From contig CAVSIX010000012.1 of the NCBI GenBank assembly GCA_963728195.1, positions 1-64,000 on the forward strand: 64,000 bases of DNA, written 5' to 3'. The DNA comes from Sva-07 sp963728195 (lineage in GTDB: Bacteria > Actinomycetota > Acidimicrobiia > Acidimicrobiales > Ilumatobacteraceae). Positions 1 to 8,035 of this stretch are shown piece by piece. A program made the position numbers and the translations under genes. Each line of letters starts with the position of its first letter. Position 1 is the first letter of the stretch. The notes below the pieces were generated by a model, which did not search any database, was not told where the DNA came from, and worked only from the letters and a program-made list of their open reading frames with translations.

Positions 1-2
1 CA

Positions 3-413
3 GGAGTCGTCGCCGTGGTGACGAATTCCCGTGACGAGGTGCTCGCGTTCGAACGCAGCGACGTCGCCGGCGCCTGGCAGCTCCCACAGGGAGGCATCGA
101 CGTCGGTGAAGCGCCCCGCGACGCCGCCTGGCGCGAGCTGGGCGAGGAGACCGGGCTCGGGCCCGGCGACGTCGAGCTGATCGGCGAGCACCCGTCGTGG
201 ATGGTCTACGAGTTCCCCGAGGACGTGCTGACCGGTGGCAAGCGTCTCGGCCAGGCGCAACGGTGGTACTTCTTCCGTGCGTTCTCCGACGACGTCACGC
301 CGACGCCCGACGACGTCGAGTTCGTGGCGTGGCGCTGGGTCGAGCGGCGATGGCTCGTCGAGCACGTCGTCGGCTTTCGCAGCGACGTCTACCGGGCAGT
401 GTTGACACCGTGA
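3..413 (+). CDS. Nudix hydrolase, RppH-like, 5'-truncated by window edge
   Basis: The reading frame is open to the left edge, so the true start lies outside the window; an internal GTG at 15 is not a convincing start because the family core strand (GVVAVVTN) runs across it. A full Nudix box is present (GGIDVGE, seven residues, then RELGEETGL), giving the metal-binding helix of a nucleoside-diphosphate-X hydrolase. The QLPQGG motif before the box and the tryptophan-rich second half (RWYFF, FVAWRW) resemble RNA pyrophosphohydrolase RppH/NudH or diadenosine polyphosphate hydrolases. The exact substrate cannot be told from sequence. Its stop overlaps the rarA start by four bases (GTGA). Confidence 0.85.
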   Translation, partial: GVVAVVTNSRDEVLAFERSDVAGAWQLPQGGIDVGEAPRDAAWRELGEETGLGPGDVELIGEHPSWMVYEFPEDVLTGGKRLGQAQRWYFFRAFSDDVTPTPDDVEFVAWRWVERRWLVEHVVGFRSDVYRAVLTP

Positions 414-1708
414 ACGACGATCTGTTCGCGGTCGCCGCCGACGAGCAGCGCCGGGCGAGGGCGCCGCTCGCCGCGCGGCTGCGTCCGCGCACGATCGACG
501 ACGTCGTCGGCCAGGACCACCTCGTCGGTCCGGGCAAGCCGTTGCGACGCCTCGTCGAAACCGACCGGCTGACGTCGGCACTGCTCTGGGGCCCGCCGGG
601 CACGGGCAAGACCACGCTTGCACTTGCTGTCGCAGGAAGCACCGACCGGGCGTTCGAACAACTGTCGGCGGTCAACGCCGGGGTCAAGGACGTCCGTGAG
701 ACGATCGAGCGAGCGCGCCAGCGCCTCGGCGAACGGGGCCAGGGAACGATCCTGTTCCTCGACGAGATCCACCGATTCTCGAAGTCGCAACAGGATGCGC
801 TGCTCCCGGCGGTCGAGGACGGCACGCTGACGCTGATCGGGGCGACCACCGAGAACCCGTTCTTCGAGGTCAATGCGCCGCTGCGGAGCCGTTCGACGCT
901 CTTTCGTCTCGAGCCGCTCGACCGCGCCGCGATCGACACGCTCGTGCGACGGGGCCTGGACGCCGAAGGTGCCACCGCCGACCCCGAAGCGCTGACGCTG
1001 CTGGTCGATCGCGCCGGCGGTGACGGACGTCAGGTGCTCACTGCGCTCGAAGTGTCGTGCGCCCTGTCGGGCTACGGTCACGTCGAACTGGAACACGTCG
1101 AAGCGGCGCTCGGTACGACGGCGCTGCGCTACGGGCGCGACGACCACTACGACGTCATCAGCGCCTTCATCAAGTCGATGCGCGGTTCGGATCCCGACGC
1201 CGCGGTCTACTGGCTCGCCCGGATGCTCGAAGCCGGCGAGGATGCCCGGTTCATCGCGCGGCGGATGATCATCTTCGCGTCCGAGGACGTCGGCCTCGCC
1301 GACAGCGGCGCGCTCCAGGTGGCGGTCGCCGCCGCCCACGCGCTCGAACACGTCGGGCTGCCCGAAGCGCAGCTCAATCTCTCCCAGGCGGCGATCTACC
1401 TGGCGACCGCACCGAAGAGCAACCGCAGCGCCCTCGCGATCTGGACTGCGCGAACCGACGTGCGCAACGGTGCCGTCGGCGAGGTGCCCGCCCACCTGCG
1501 TGACGCTCACTATCAGGGCGCAGCGGCGATCGGCCACGGCGAGGGTTACGACTATCCTCACGACCATGCGTCGGGAACCGTTGCTCAGCAGTACCTTCCC
1601 GATGCGCTCGTCGACCGGCACTGGTACGAACCGAGCGTCCACGGCGACGAATCGGCGATCGGCGACCGGATGAACCGCCGTCGCGACGGGCTTGGGCAGC
1701 CGACATGA
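410..1708 (+). CDS. rarA: Replication-associated recombination protein A (MgsA/RarA AAA+ ATPase)
   Basis: The protein is 432 aa from the GTG at 410, which forms a GTGA overlap with the Nudix stop; the open frame extends upstream to 197 but that part is antisense-like filler over the Nudix gene. Walker A GPPGTGKTT lies at residues 61-69, Walker B LFLDEIHRFSKSQQDALLP near residue 115, then sensor GATTENP. The C-terminal part (DHYDVISAFIKSMRGSDPDAAVYWLARML and NLSQAAIYLATAPKSN) is the MgsA/RarA tetramerisation region. RarA acts at stalled replication forks and single-strand gaps. Length matches the usual 430-450 aa. Confidence 0.95.
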   Translation: MNDDLFAVAADEQRRARAPLAARLRPRTIDDVVGQDHLVGPGKPLRRLVETDRLTSALLWGPPGTGKTTLALAVAGSTDRAFEQLSAVNAGVKDVRETIERARQRLGERGQGTILFLDEIHRFSKSQQDALLPAVEDGTLTLIGATTENPFFEVNAPLRSRSTLFRLEPLDRAAIDTLVRRGLDAEGATADPEALTLLVDRAGGDGRQVLTALEVSCALSGYGHVELEHVEAALGTTALRYGRDDHYDVISAFIKSMRGSDPDAAVYWLARMLEAGEDARFIARRMIIFASEDVGLADSGALQVAVAAAHALEHVGLPEAQLNLSQAAIYLATAPKSNRSALAIWTARTDVRNGAVGEVPAHLRDAHYQGAAAIGHGEGYDYPHDHASGTVAQQYLPDALVDRHWYEPSVHGDESAIGDRMNRRRDGLGQPT

Positions 1709-2172
1709 GCGCCGGTGAACTGGTCCTCGTCGTCGCCGCCGTGCTCTGCTCGATCGGCTTCGCGGCACTGATCGTCGTGCTGCTGCGAGTGCTCGACACC
1801 CTGCGCGACGTACGTCGCGAGGTCGATCAGCTGCGCATGGAGACGACCCCGCTGATCCGCGAGCTGCTGGAGACGACCGACGAGGCCAGGGCGACCGTCG
1901 ACGAAGCCCGAGCAGACCTCGAGCGCTTCGATCGTGTGCTGGGATCGGCCGAGGCGATCGGTGACGCCGTCGGTGGTCGGGTGGCTCGCACCACGTTCTC
2001 GTCGCCGATGATCAAGGCCGCCGGTCTCGCTCGCGGGACGTCGCGGACGATCTCACGTCTGCGCGGATCACCGAGACAGCCCTCGGTCGGTCCGGTCGAC
2101 GTGCGGGCGATCGAGGGCACCGGGCCCGACATGGAACCGACCAACTCGTCACGACGGAGGAAACGCGCATGA
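1705..2172 (+). CDS. DUF948-like membrane-anchored coiled-coil protein
   Basis: The protein is 155 aa, starting at an ATG overlapping the rarA stop (ATGA). One N-terminal transmembrane helix (about residues 5-27) is followed by a heptad-rich segment (VRREVDQLRMETTPLIRELLETTDEARATVDEARADLERFDRVLG), the usual layout of DUF948/YtxG-type proteins. Residues 100-155 are basic and poorly structured. In many Actinobacteria a DUF948 protein sits between rarA and alaS, so the placement supports the family call. Function is not established; a structural or envelope-tethered role is only a guess. Confidence 0.7.
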   Translation: MSAGELVLVVAAVLCSIGFAALIVVLLRVLDTLRDVRREVDQLRMETTPLIRELLETTDEARATVDEARADLERFDRVLGSAEAIGDAVGGRVARTTFSSPMIKAAGLARGTSRTISRLRGSPRQPSVGPVDVRAIEGTGPDMEPTNSSRRRKRA

Positions 2173-2519
2173 TGAAGCGTGTCACGTGGTTCGCGGGAGG
2201 GGTCGTCGCCGGCCTCGCCTCGGCGGGCTACGCCAAGAAGAAGGTCAAGGAGACCGCAGCGCAGATGGCGCCGACGCAGATGGCGAGGTCTGCGGCCGAT
2301 GCTGTACGAGCCAAGACCGGCGACGTGGTCGACGCATTCCGCGAGGGCCGCCAGGTGATGCGACACACCGAGGACGAACTCCACGCACGGCGTGAGGGTC
2401 GGCTGACGTCACTCGACGAGCACGTCGCACCAGGCGATCAGGTGTACGTCGACGGCGTCCCGGTCGAGAGCGCCCGTGTCATCGTCATGCGCCCGAAGGA
2501 GCGCAGGACGCCCCGGTGA
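2169..2519 (+). CDS. Small conserved actinobacterial protein, DUF6167-like
   Basis: The protein is 116 aa with ATGATGA at the overlap with the DUF948 gene. It begins MKRVTWFAGGVVAGLASAGYAKKK, a short hydrophobic glycine/alanine-rich segment ending in lysines, followed by a predicted amphipathic stretch (AADAVRAKTGDVVDAFREGRQVM). This is the usual appearance of the small protein that follows the DUF948 gene in the rarA-alaS region of Actinobacteria. The tail (DEHVAPGDQVYVDGVPVESARVIV) is not recognised. In this window alaS does not follow; a glcD-type gene overlaps its stop instead. Confidence 0.5.
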   Translation: MMKRVTWFAGGVVAGLASAGYAKKKVKETAAQMAPTQMARSAADAVRAKTGDVVDAFREGRQVMRHTEDELHARREGRLTSLDEHVAPGDQVYVDGVPVESARVIVMRPKERRTPR

Positions 2520-3967
2520 CGACACCCCTCGTGTCGAGCCCCCTTGTCGCCACGCCCCTGGTCGCGCGGTTGCGCGAGCGGCTGCGACCCGATCAGGTGC
2601 GAGACGGCACCGCCGAGGTCCACCTCTTCCGCCACGACGCATCCAATCTGGTCGGTCACCCGGCGGTCGTGTGCTTCGCCGAGAGCACGGCGGACGTGCA
2701 GGCTGTCGTCCAGGTCGCCAACGAGTTCGACGTGCCCTTCGTGGCGCGCGGTTCGGGCACCGGGTTGGCCGGGGGAGCGGTGCCGACGACCGGATCGATC
2801 GTGATCTCGACGTCGAAGATGAACCGCATCGTGTCGGTCGATCCGCTGGCGCGTATCGCCTGGGTCGAGCCGGGCGTGCTCAACCTCGACCTGTCGACGC
2901 AGATCGCCCACCACGGCGTGCACTTCGCGCCCGATCCCAGCAGCCAGCAGACGTGCTCGATCGGTGGCAACGTCGCCAACAACTCGGGCGGGCCCCACTG
3001 CCTCGCCGACGGCGTGACGAGCGCACACATCCACGCGATCGAGGTCGTGCTGCCCGACGGTTCGGTCGTCGTGTTCGGCGGCGAGGACCCCGAACCCGCG
3101 GGCTTCGACCTGCGCGGAGCGTTCGTCGGCAGCGAGGGCATGTTCGGTGTCGCCACCAAGGTGTGCGTCAAGTTGATGGCGAATCCGCCGGAAGTTGCGA
3201 CGATGCTGCTCGACTTCGCGGACGTCGCAGACGGTGCGCAACTGGTGAGCGACATCATCGCCGACGGCATCGTGCCGGCGGCGGTCGAGATGATGGACCA
3301 GTTGTGCCTGCAGGCGGTCGAGCAGTTCATCCATGCCGGACTGCCCGTCCACCAGGCAGCGGCGCTGTTGATCGAGGTCGTCGGCCTGCCGGCCGGGGTT
3401 GCGTCGCAGATCGAACGGATCCGGGAGCTGGCGGCGAACCGCAACGTCGGCACGATCCGCGTCGCCGACGACGACGCCGAACGGGCCCTGTTGTGGAAGG
3501 GGCGCAAGTCGGCGTTCGGTGCGATCGCCAGGATCAAGCCGAACTACTACCTGCACGACACCGTCGTTCCGCGCCACCGGCTCCCCGAGGTGCTGGCGAG
3601 CGTGTACGAGATCGCCGCCCGGCACGAGTTGCTCGTGTTGAACGTGTTCCACGCCGGTGACGGCAACCTGCACCCGCTGCTGGTGTACGACGCCCGCGAG
3701 CCGGGTGTGATCGAGCGCGTCCACGCCGCCGGCGACGAGATCGTTCGGGTGTCCGTCGCTGCGGGCGGCGTACTCAGCGGTGAACACGGCATCGGGCTCG
3801 AGAAGCGCGACCTGATGCCGCTGATGTTCTCCGACGTCGACCTGGCCGCGCAGGGCAGCCTGCGCCGGGCCTTCGATCCCAGGTGCCTGTCGAATCCGGA
3901 CAAGGTGTTGCCGAGCCCTGCGGGCTGCGGTGACGTCCACAGCGTCCCCGAGGGCGCCTGGGTGTGA
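2516..3967 (+). CDS. glcD: FAD-linked oxidase, glycolate/D-lactate oxidase subunit GlcD
   Basis: The protein is 483 aa from a GTG in a GTGA overlap. It is a PCMH-type FAD enzyme: the FAD-binding segment VARGSGTGLAGGAVPTTGSIVISTSKMN is near residues 77-105 and GGNVANNSGGPHCLADG near 152-168. The C-terminal FAD-oxidase cap ends with NVFHAGDGNLHPLLVYD and GVLSGEHGIGLEKRDLM, diagnostic of GlcD and D-lactate dehydrogenases. Together with glcE and the Fe-S subunit glcF it would oxidise glycolate or D-lactate and pass electrons to the respiratory chain. The substrate cannot be separated by sequence alone. Confidence 0.92.
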   Translation: MTTPLVSSPLVATPLVARLRERLRPDQVRDGTAEVHLFRHDASNLVGHPAVVCFAESTADVQAVVQVANEFDVPFVARGSGTGLAGGAVPTTGSIVISTSKMNRIVSVDPLARIAWVEPGVLNLDLSTQIAHHGVHFAPDPSSQQTCSIGGNVANNSGGPHCLADGVTSAHIHAIEVVLPDGSVVVFGGEDPEPAGFDLRGAFVGSEGMFGVATKVCVKLMANPPEVATMLLDFADVADGAQLVSDIIADGIVPAAVEMMDQLCLQAVEQFIHAGLPVHQAAALLIEVVGLPAGVASQIERIRELAANRNVGTIRVADDDAERALLWKGRKSAFGAIARIKPNYYLHDTVVPRHRLPEVLASVYEIAARHELLVLNVFHAGDGNLHPLLVYDAREPGVIERVHAAGDEIVRVSVAAGGVLSGEHGIGLEKRDLMPLMFSDVDLAAQGSLRRAFDPRCLSNPDKVLPSPAGCGDVHSVPEGAWV

Positions 3968-4869
3968 CCGAGAAATCGTTGGAGGCGGCGCTGGCTGCGT
4001 TCGCCGACGAGGTCGGCCACGACGATCCCGTCACCGTCAGCGGGCTCGGCACCCGTGGCGGGCCGGTTGCCGGCGTCCGCGCGGTGACGGCGCCGGCGGG
4101 TATCGAGTCGATCCAGCCCGCCGAGATGACGATCCGTTGCGGAGCGGGGACGCCGGTCGCCGAGATCGACGGGGCGCTGGCCGAGCACGGCCAGTGCATC
4201 GCCGTTCCCGGCAGCGGGACGATCGGTGGCGCACTCGCTGTGGGCCGCAGCGGGATCCGCCGGCTGGGCTGGGGGCCTGTTCGCGACACGGTGCTGCAGG
4301 TTCGCTACGTCTCTGCCGGTGGCGAGCTGGTCAAAGCGGGAGGGCCGACGGTGAAGAACGTCAGCGGGTTCGATCTGTGCAGGCTGCTCGTCGGCTCCCA
4401 CGGCACGTTGGGATTTCTCGCCGAGGTGATCCTGCGCACCAGGCCGCGACCGCTCGGCGAACGCTGGTTCACCAGCGAAGGCGATCCCCGCGAGCTGCTC
4501 GGTCGCCTGTACCGCCCGACGTCGATGCTGTGGGACGGGGCGACCACGTGGGTGCTCCTCGAGGGTCACCCCGACGACGTCGCCGGCCAGGCGAGCACGT
4601 GCGAGCTCCGCGAGGCGCACGGTCCGCCGGAGCTGCCGCCGCACCGGTGGTCGATTCCGCCGGCGGACGTGTACTCGCTCGGCTCGCTGGCGACCGGCAG
4701 TTCTGATCGCTTCGTCGCCGAGATCGGCGTCGGCGTCGTCCACCATACGCGTGCGGCGCCACCGCCGACCGTCGACCCCACCGTGCGCGAACTCCATGGC
4801 CGCATCAAGGCAGGATTCGACCCGCGGGGCCGGCTCAACCCGGGCGTCGACGTGCTCGCGCCGGGATGA
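3964..4869 (+). CDS. glcE: FAD-binding oxidoreductase subunit GlcE
   Basis: The protein is 301 aa, GTGA-coupled to glcD. It is shorter than E. coli GlcE (about 350 aa) and keeps a reduced FAD fold: GAGTPVAEIDGALAEHGQCIAVPGSGTIGGALAVG at about residues 60-95 and GGPTVKNVSGFDLCRLLVGSHGTLGFLAEVILRTRPRP at about 125-162, the GlcE signature. The C-terminal LHGRIKAGFDPRGRLNPG is the shared end of this family. It is thought to support GlcD as the second flavoprotein subunit. The region around residues 165-245 is divergent. Confidence 0.88.
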   Translation: MTEKSLEAALAAFADEVGHDDPVTVSGLGTRGGPVAGVRAVTAPAGIESIQPAEMTIRCGAGTPVAEIDGALAEHGQCIAVPGSGTIGGALAVGRSGIRRLGWGPVRDTVLQVRYVSAGGELVKAGGPTVKNVSGFDLCRLLVGSHGTLGFLAEVILRTRPRPLGERWFTSEGDPRELLGRLYRPTSMLWDGATTWVLLEGHPDDVAGQASTCELREAHGPPELPPHRWSIPPADVYSLGSLATGSSDRFVAEIGVGVVHHTRAAPPPTVDPTVRELHGRIKAGFDPRGRLNPGVDVLAPG

Positions 4870-5771
4870 CGGTGGTGCGGGCCTACGTCGACCGTCCGGT
4901 CACCGACCTGGCGGCAGCGGCCCGAGCGGCGGCAAGCGCAGCGGAGGTCTGGCGGCTCGACGCCCCGACGCTGTTGCGCGCCGGAATGAACGCGATCTTC
5001 GTCTCCGGTCCGGTGGTTCTGCGGGTCAGCGCGCCGACGGCACCGGCATCGGTGTCGCTCGAACTCGCCTACTTCTGGGATCGATCCGGTGTGCCCGTGA
5101 CTCGGCCGGTGCGAGACGACGTCGTGCTCGCCGACGGTCTGAGCGTCACCGCCTGGGAACGCATCGATGCAGAAGCGACGGAGATCGACTGGGCAGCGGT
5201 CGGCGCCCTCGTACGGCGAGTCCACGGGACCGAACAGCGCTCGCTTCCTGCGTCGGTGCCCCTGCCGTCACCGATCGACTTTCCGTGGTGGGACTTCGAC
5301 TCGCTGCTCGAGCGTGCCGGTCCGGGGCTCGACGACGCCGCACGCGAGGGGCTACGCGCCGCGATCGAGCGTCATGCTCGTTGGCGCGAACGTTGGCAGG
5401 ACGGCTCGCAGCTGGTCGTGTGCCACGGCGACGTCCATCCGGGCAACATCGTCATGCGGAGCGATGGACCGGTGTTGCTCGATTGGGATCTGCTGTGCGT
5501 TGCCCCGGTGGGATGGGACCACGCGATGATGCTGACGTGGGCCGAGCGCTGGGGAGGACGGCCCGACGAGTACGAACGGTTCGCGCATGGCTACGGACGA
5601 TCGTTGCGCGACGACCCGGCCGCGATCGCGTTCGCCGAACTCCGTCTCGTCGCCGCAACGCTGATGCGGGTGGTGGCGTCGACGACCGACGCCGCAGCGC
5701 GTCCGGAGGCGGAACGACGCCTGCGCTTCTGGCGAGGTGACCCCGATGCGCCGTCCTGGACGGCGCAGTGA
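4866..5771 (+). CDS. Aminoglycoside phosphotransferase (APH)-family kinase-like protein
   Basis: The protein is 301 aa, ATGA-coupled to glcE. The kinase-like fold is shown by the Brenner motif VCHGDVHPGNIVM (catalytic Asp, Asn) near residues 187-199, the metal-binding LLDWDLLCVAPVGWD near 206-220, and a helical C-terminus. Family members phosphorylate small molecules (antibiotics, homoserine, choline, sugars). No feature shows antibiotic resistance, and the position at the end of a glycolate-oxidase operon suggests a metabolic or repair substrate. The N-terminal ATP-binding lobe is degenerate in sequence, which is common here. Confidence 0.78.
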   Translation: MTVVRAYVDRPVTDLAAAARAAASAAEVWRLDAPTLLRAGMNAIFVSGPVVLRVSAPTAPASVSLELAYFWDRSGVPVTRPVRDDVVLADGLSVTAWERIDAEATEIDWAAVGALVRRVHGTEQRSLPASVPLPSPIDFPWWDFDSLLERAGPGLDDAAREGLRAAIERHARWRERWQDGSQLVVCHGDVHPGNIVMRSDGPVLLDWDLLCVAPVGWDHAMMLTWAERWGGRPDEYERFAHGYGRSLRDDPAAIAFAELRLVAATLMRVVASTTDAAARPEAERRLRFWRGDPDAPSWTAQ

Positions 5772-5781
5772 ACGGGGTTGC

Positions 5782-7170
5782 TCACATGAACTTGCGCAGG
5801 ATCTTCTTCTTGAGGTTCGTGTAGGGCGGGTACATCAGCGCCGGATCGGGACGGGTGGGCTTGTCGAGCACGGCCTTGGAGTGGCTGAACGTGTCGAAGC
5901 CGGACCTGCCGTGATACGACCCCATGCCACTCTCGCCGACGCCGCCGAACGGCAGGTCGGGTACGGCGAGGTGCAGCACCGCATGATTGAGCGTGACGCC
6001 GCCCGCGGACGTGTTCGCGACGACGTGTTCGAGCGTGTCGTCGTCACCGCTGAACGCATACAGCGCGAGCGGCTTGTCGCGGTCGTTGACGAAACGGATC
6101 GCCTCGTCGACGTCGCCGACGGCGAGCACCGGAAGGATGGGCCCGAAGATCTCGTCGTCCATCACCGCGGCATCGGGCTTGACGCCGGCGAGCACGGTGG
6201 GTGCGAGATACCGGCTCGTGCGGTCGCCGGTGCCGCCGATCACGGTGGCGTCGTAGCCGCCCGCGTCGAGCAGCTTCGTCAACCGGTCGTGGTGGTGTTC
6301 GTTGACGATCCGGGCGTAGTCGTTCGACTGGCGCGGATCGTCGCCGTAGAACGTCGTGACTGCGGCGGCCAGCGCCGAGATCAGTTCGTCCTCGGCACCC
6401 TCCTCGACGAGCACGTAGTCGGGAGCGACACACGTCTGGCCGGCGTTGAGGAACTTGGCCCATGCAATGCGCTTGGCGGCCACCTCGATGTTCGCATCGG
6501 CGGCCACGATCGCCGGGCTCTTGCCGCCGAGTTCGAGCGTGACCGGGGTGAGATGTTCCGCCGCCGCGCGCATCACGACGCGGCCGACCTTGCCGTTGCC
6601 CGTGTAGAAGATGTGATCGAAGCGCTGTTCGAGCAGGGCGGTCGTCTCGTCGACCGCACCGGTGACGACGGCGACGGTCGAGGAGTCGAAGTAGCGGGGT
6701 ACGAGTTCCTCGACGAGCGCTGACACCGACGGCGTCACCTCCGAGGGTTTGAGCACGGCGGTGTTGCCGGCGGCGAGTGCCGGCACGAGCGGGGCGAAGA
6801 GCAACTGCACCGGATAGTTCCACGGTGCGATGATGCAGACCGTGCCGAGCGGCTCCGCGCGCAGTGTCGCTCGACCCGGCTTGAACGTCAACGGCACCTT
6901 GACCTTGGTCGGCTCGGTCCACGACGCGAGATGCTTGAGCGTGTGGTCGATCTCGTTGATCGTGAACGCGATCTCGGTGGTGTAGGCCTCGATGCGCGGC
7001 TTGCCGACATCGGCGACCAGTGCATCGATCAACCGATCCTGCTGCTCGACGAACAACGCGCGGAGTTGGCGCAGCTGACTGCGCCGCGACTCGACGTCAC
7101 GCACGACGCCGTTGCGGTACCCCTCGCGAAGTTCGTGGACGATGTCGGGAATCCGTTCGACAGCGGTCAT
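5782..7170 (-). CDS. Aldehyde dehydrogenase, class 3 type
   Basis: The protein is 462 aa starting at MTAVERIPDI (ATG ending at 7170); the frame stays open far upstream over nei and glcF, but that extension is antisense. It has the ALDH motifs APWNYPVQL (cofactor site), VTLELGGKSP (general-base Glu) and NAGQTCVAPDYVLVEEG with the catalytic Cys. The GQTC-x-APDY form and the short length are typical of class 3 fatty or aromatic aldehyde dehydrogenases. The C-terminus (YPPYTNLKKKILRKFM) is basic and amphipathic, as in members that associate with membranes. It ends just after the plus-strand APH stop, so the two are convergent. Confidence 0.93.
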   Translation of the reverse strand: MTAVERIPDIVHELREGYRNGVVRDVESRRSQLRQLRALFVEQQDRLIDALVADVGKPRIEAYTTEIAFTINEIDHTLKHLASWTEPTKVKVPLTFKPGRATLRAEPLGTVCIIAPWNYPVQLLFAPLVPALAAGNTAVLKPSEVTPSVSALVEELVPRYFDSSTVAVVTGAVDETTALLEQRFDHIFYTGNGKVGRVVMRAAAEHLTPVTLELGGKSPAIVAADANIEVAAKRIAWAKFLNAGQTCVAPDYVLVEEGAEDELISALAAAVTTFYGDDPRQSNDYARIVNEHHHDRLTKLLDAGGYDATVIGGTGDRTSRYLAPTVLAGVKPDAAVMDDEIFGPILPVLAVGDVDEAIRFVNDRDKPLALYAFSGDDDTLEHVVANTSAGGVTLNHAVLHLAVPDLPFGGVGESGMGSYHGRSGFDTFSHSKAVLDKPTRPDPALMYPPYTNLKKKILRKFM

Positions 7171-7187
7171 CGCGCCAGCGTACGCCG

Positions 7188-8006
7188 TCACGGCGGTTGA
7201 TGTGTCGGGCAGTAGTAACAGCGGCGGTTGGCGATGTCGAGCGTGCGGATCTCGTGGCCGCAGAGCAGGCAGCGGTCCCGCTTGTAGGCATACGTGGCCT
7301 CGGCGCGAGGGATGCGCGCGTTCGGGGCGACGCCCAGATCCCGACGGCTGACCGTGACGATGCGGCCGTCGCTGACTCCCCGTCGGAGCATGCGCTGCGC
7401 GGTCGCCCACAACGCTTCCAGTACGCCGACGTCGAGCTCGTTGCCGGGGCGCAGCGGGTGGATGCCGGTGACGAACAACGCTTCGGCGCGGTAGACGTTG
7501 CCGATCCCGGCGACGACCGACTGGTCCATCAACAGGTCGCCGATACCGCGCGAGCTCCGCTGGATCCGCTCGATCATCCGGTCGGGCTTCGAGCCGCGGC
7601 GGATCGGGTCGGGACCGAGCCGTCCGAGGATCTCGGTGCGCACCGAGGGGGGATCGACGCTGCACGCCGTCGGACCGGACAGGTCGACGGTGACGTACCC
7701 GTCGCCGTCCGGGCCGGGTCCGACCTGCAGGCGCATCCTGACCTGACCGATCGGAGCGGGGGAGTCTGCGGTGTGTTGCACGCGGAACTTGCCGAACAGC
7801 CCGAGGTGCACGTGGCCCACCTCGCCGGTCGACCACCGGTAGAACAGGTGCTTGCCGTACGGTTCGATCCGCTCCAGCACGGCGCCGTCGATGCGAGCTG
7901 CGTCGGCAGCGAAGGGTCCCTGCGGGCTCGAGACCCCGACGGTGCGTCCCACGAGGAGCTTCGCGTGGTCTCGGGCGATGCGATGGATCGTGTGGCCTTC
8001 TGGCAT
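7188..8006 (-). CDS. Formamidopyrimidine-DNA glycosylase / endonuclease VIII family (Nei-type)
   Basis: The protein is 272 aa. The start is fixed by the family N-terminus MPEGHTIHRIARD, where Pro2 is the catalytic nucleophile after Met removal and Glu3 is the acid. Lys in EPYGKHLFY, the H2TH motif region (LLMDQSVVAGIGNVYRAEALF) and a C-terminal zinc finger (CLLCGHEIRTLDIANRRCYYC) are all present. It excises oxidised bases in base excision repair. MPEGHT starts favour the actinobacterial Nei2-like branch over Fpg (MPELPE). It lies 17 bases upstream of the aldehyde dehydrogenase, so the two are probably cotranscribed. Its promoter region faces that of glcF. Confidence 0.92.
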   Translation of the reverse strand: MPEGHTIHRIARDHAKLLVGRTVGVSSPQGPFAADAARIDGAVLERIEPYGKHLFYRWSTGEVGHVHLGLFGKFRVQHTADSPAPIGQVRMRLQVGPGPDGDGYVTVDLSGPTACSVDPPSVRTEILGRLGPDPIRRGSKPDRMIERIQRSSRGIGDLLMDQSVVAGIGNVYRAEALFVTGIHPLRPGNELDVGVLEALWATAQRMLRRGVSDGRIVTVSRRDLGVAPNARIPRAEATYAYKRDRCLLCGHEIRTLDIANRRCYYCPTHQPP

Positions 8007-8016
8007 GACGGGCGAG

Positions 8017-8026
8017 AACGTACGAT
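8017..8026. promoter_or_regulatory. Overlapping divergent -10 elements for nei (-) and glcF (+)
   Basis: The ten bases AACGTACGAT contain a plus-strand TACGAT (8021-8026), nine bases before the glcF ATG, and a minus-strand TACGTT (8022-8017), ten bases before the nei ATG. Both fit TANNNT and share the palindromic GTAC. The intergenic gap is only 29 bases, so both promoters must lie here or inside coding sequence. Promoter function is inferred, not shown. Confidence 0.5.
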
Positions 8027-8035
8027 GGCATCGCC

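Noticed and set aside
2438..3940. Long minus-strand ORF of 500 codons
   Set aside because: It is antisense to glcD, whose product is well conserved. High-GC codon bias leaves long open frames on the opposite strand, and the product has no family features and is rich in Arg, His and Asp.
4866..5771. Antibiotic resistance gene (aminoglycoside phosphotransferase)
   Set aside because: Only the general APH fold is visible, and the operon context is metabolic. No resistance-specific motif or mobile element is present.
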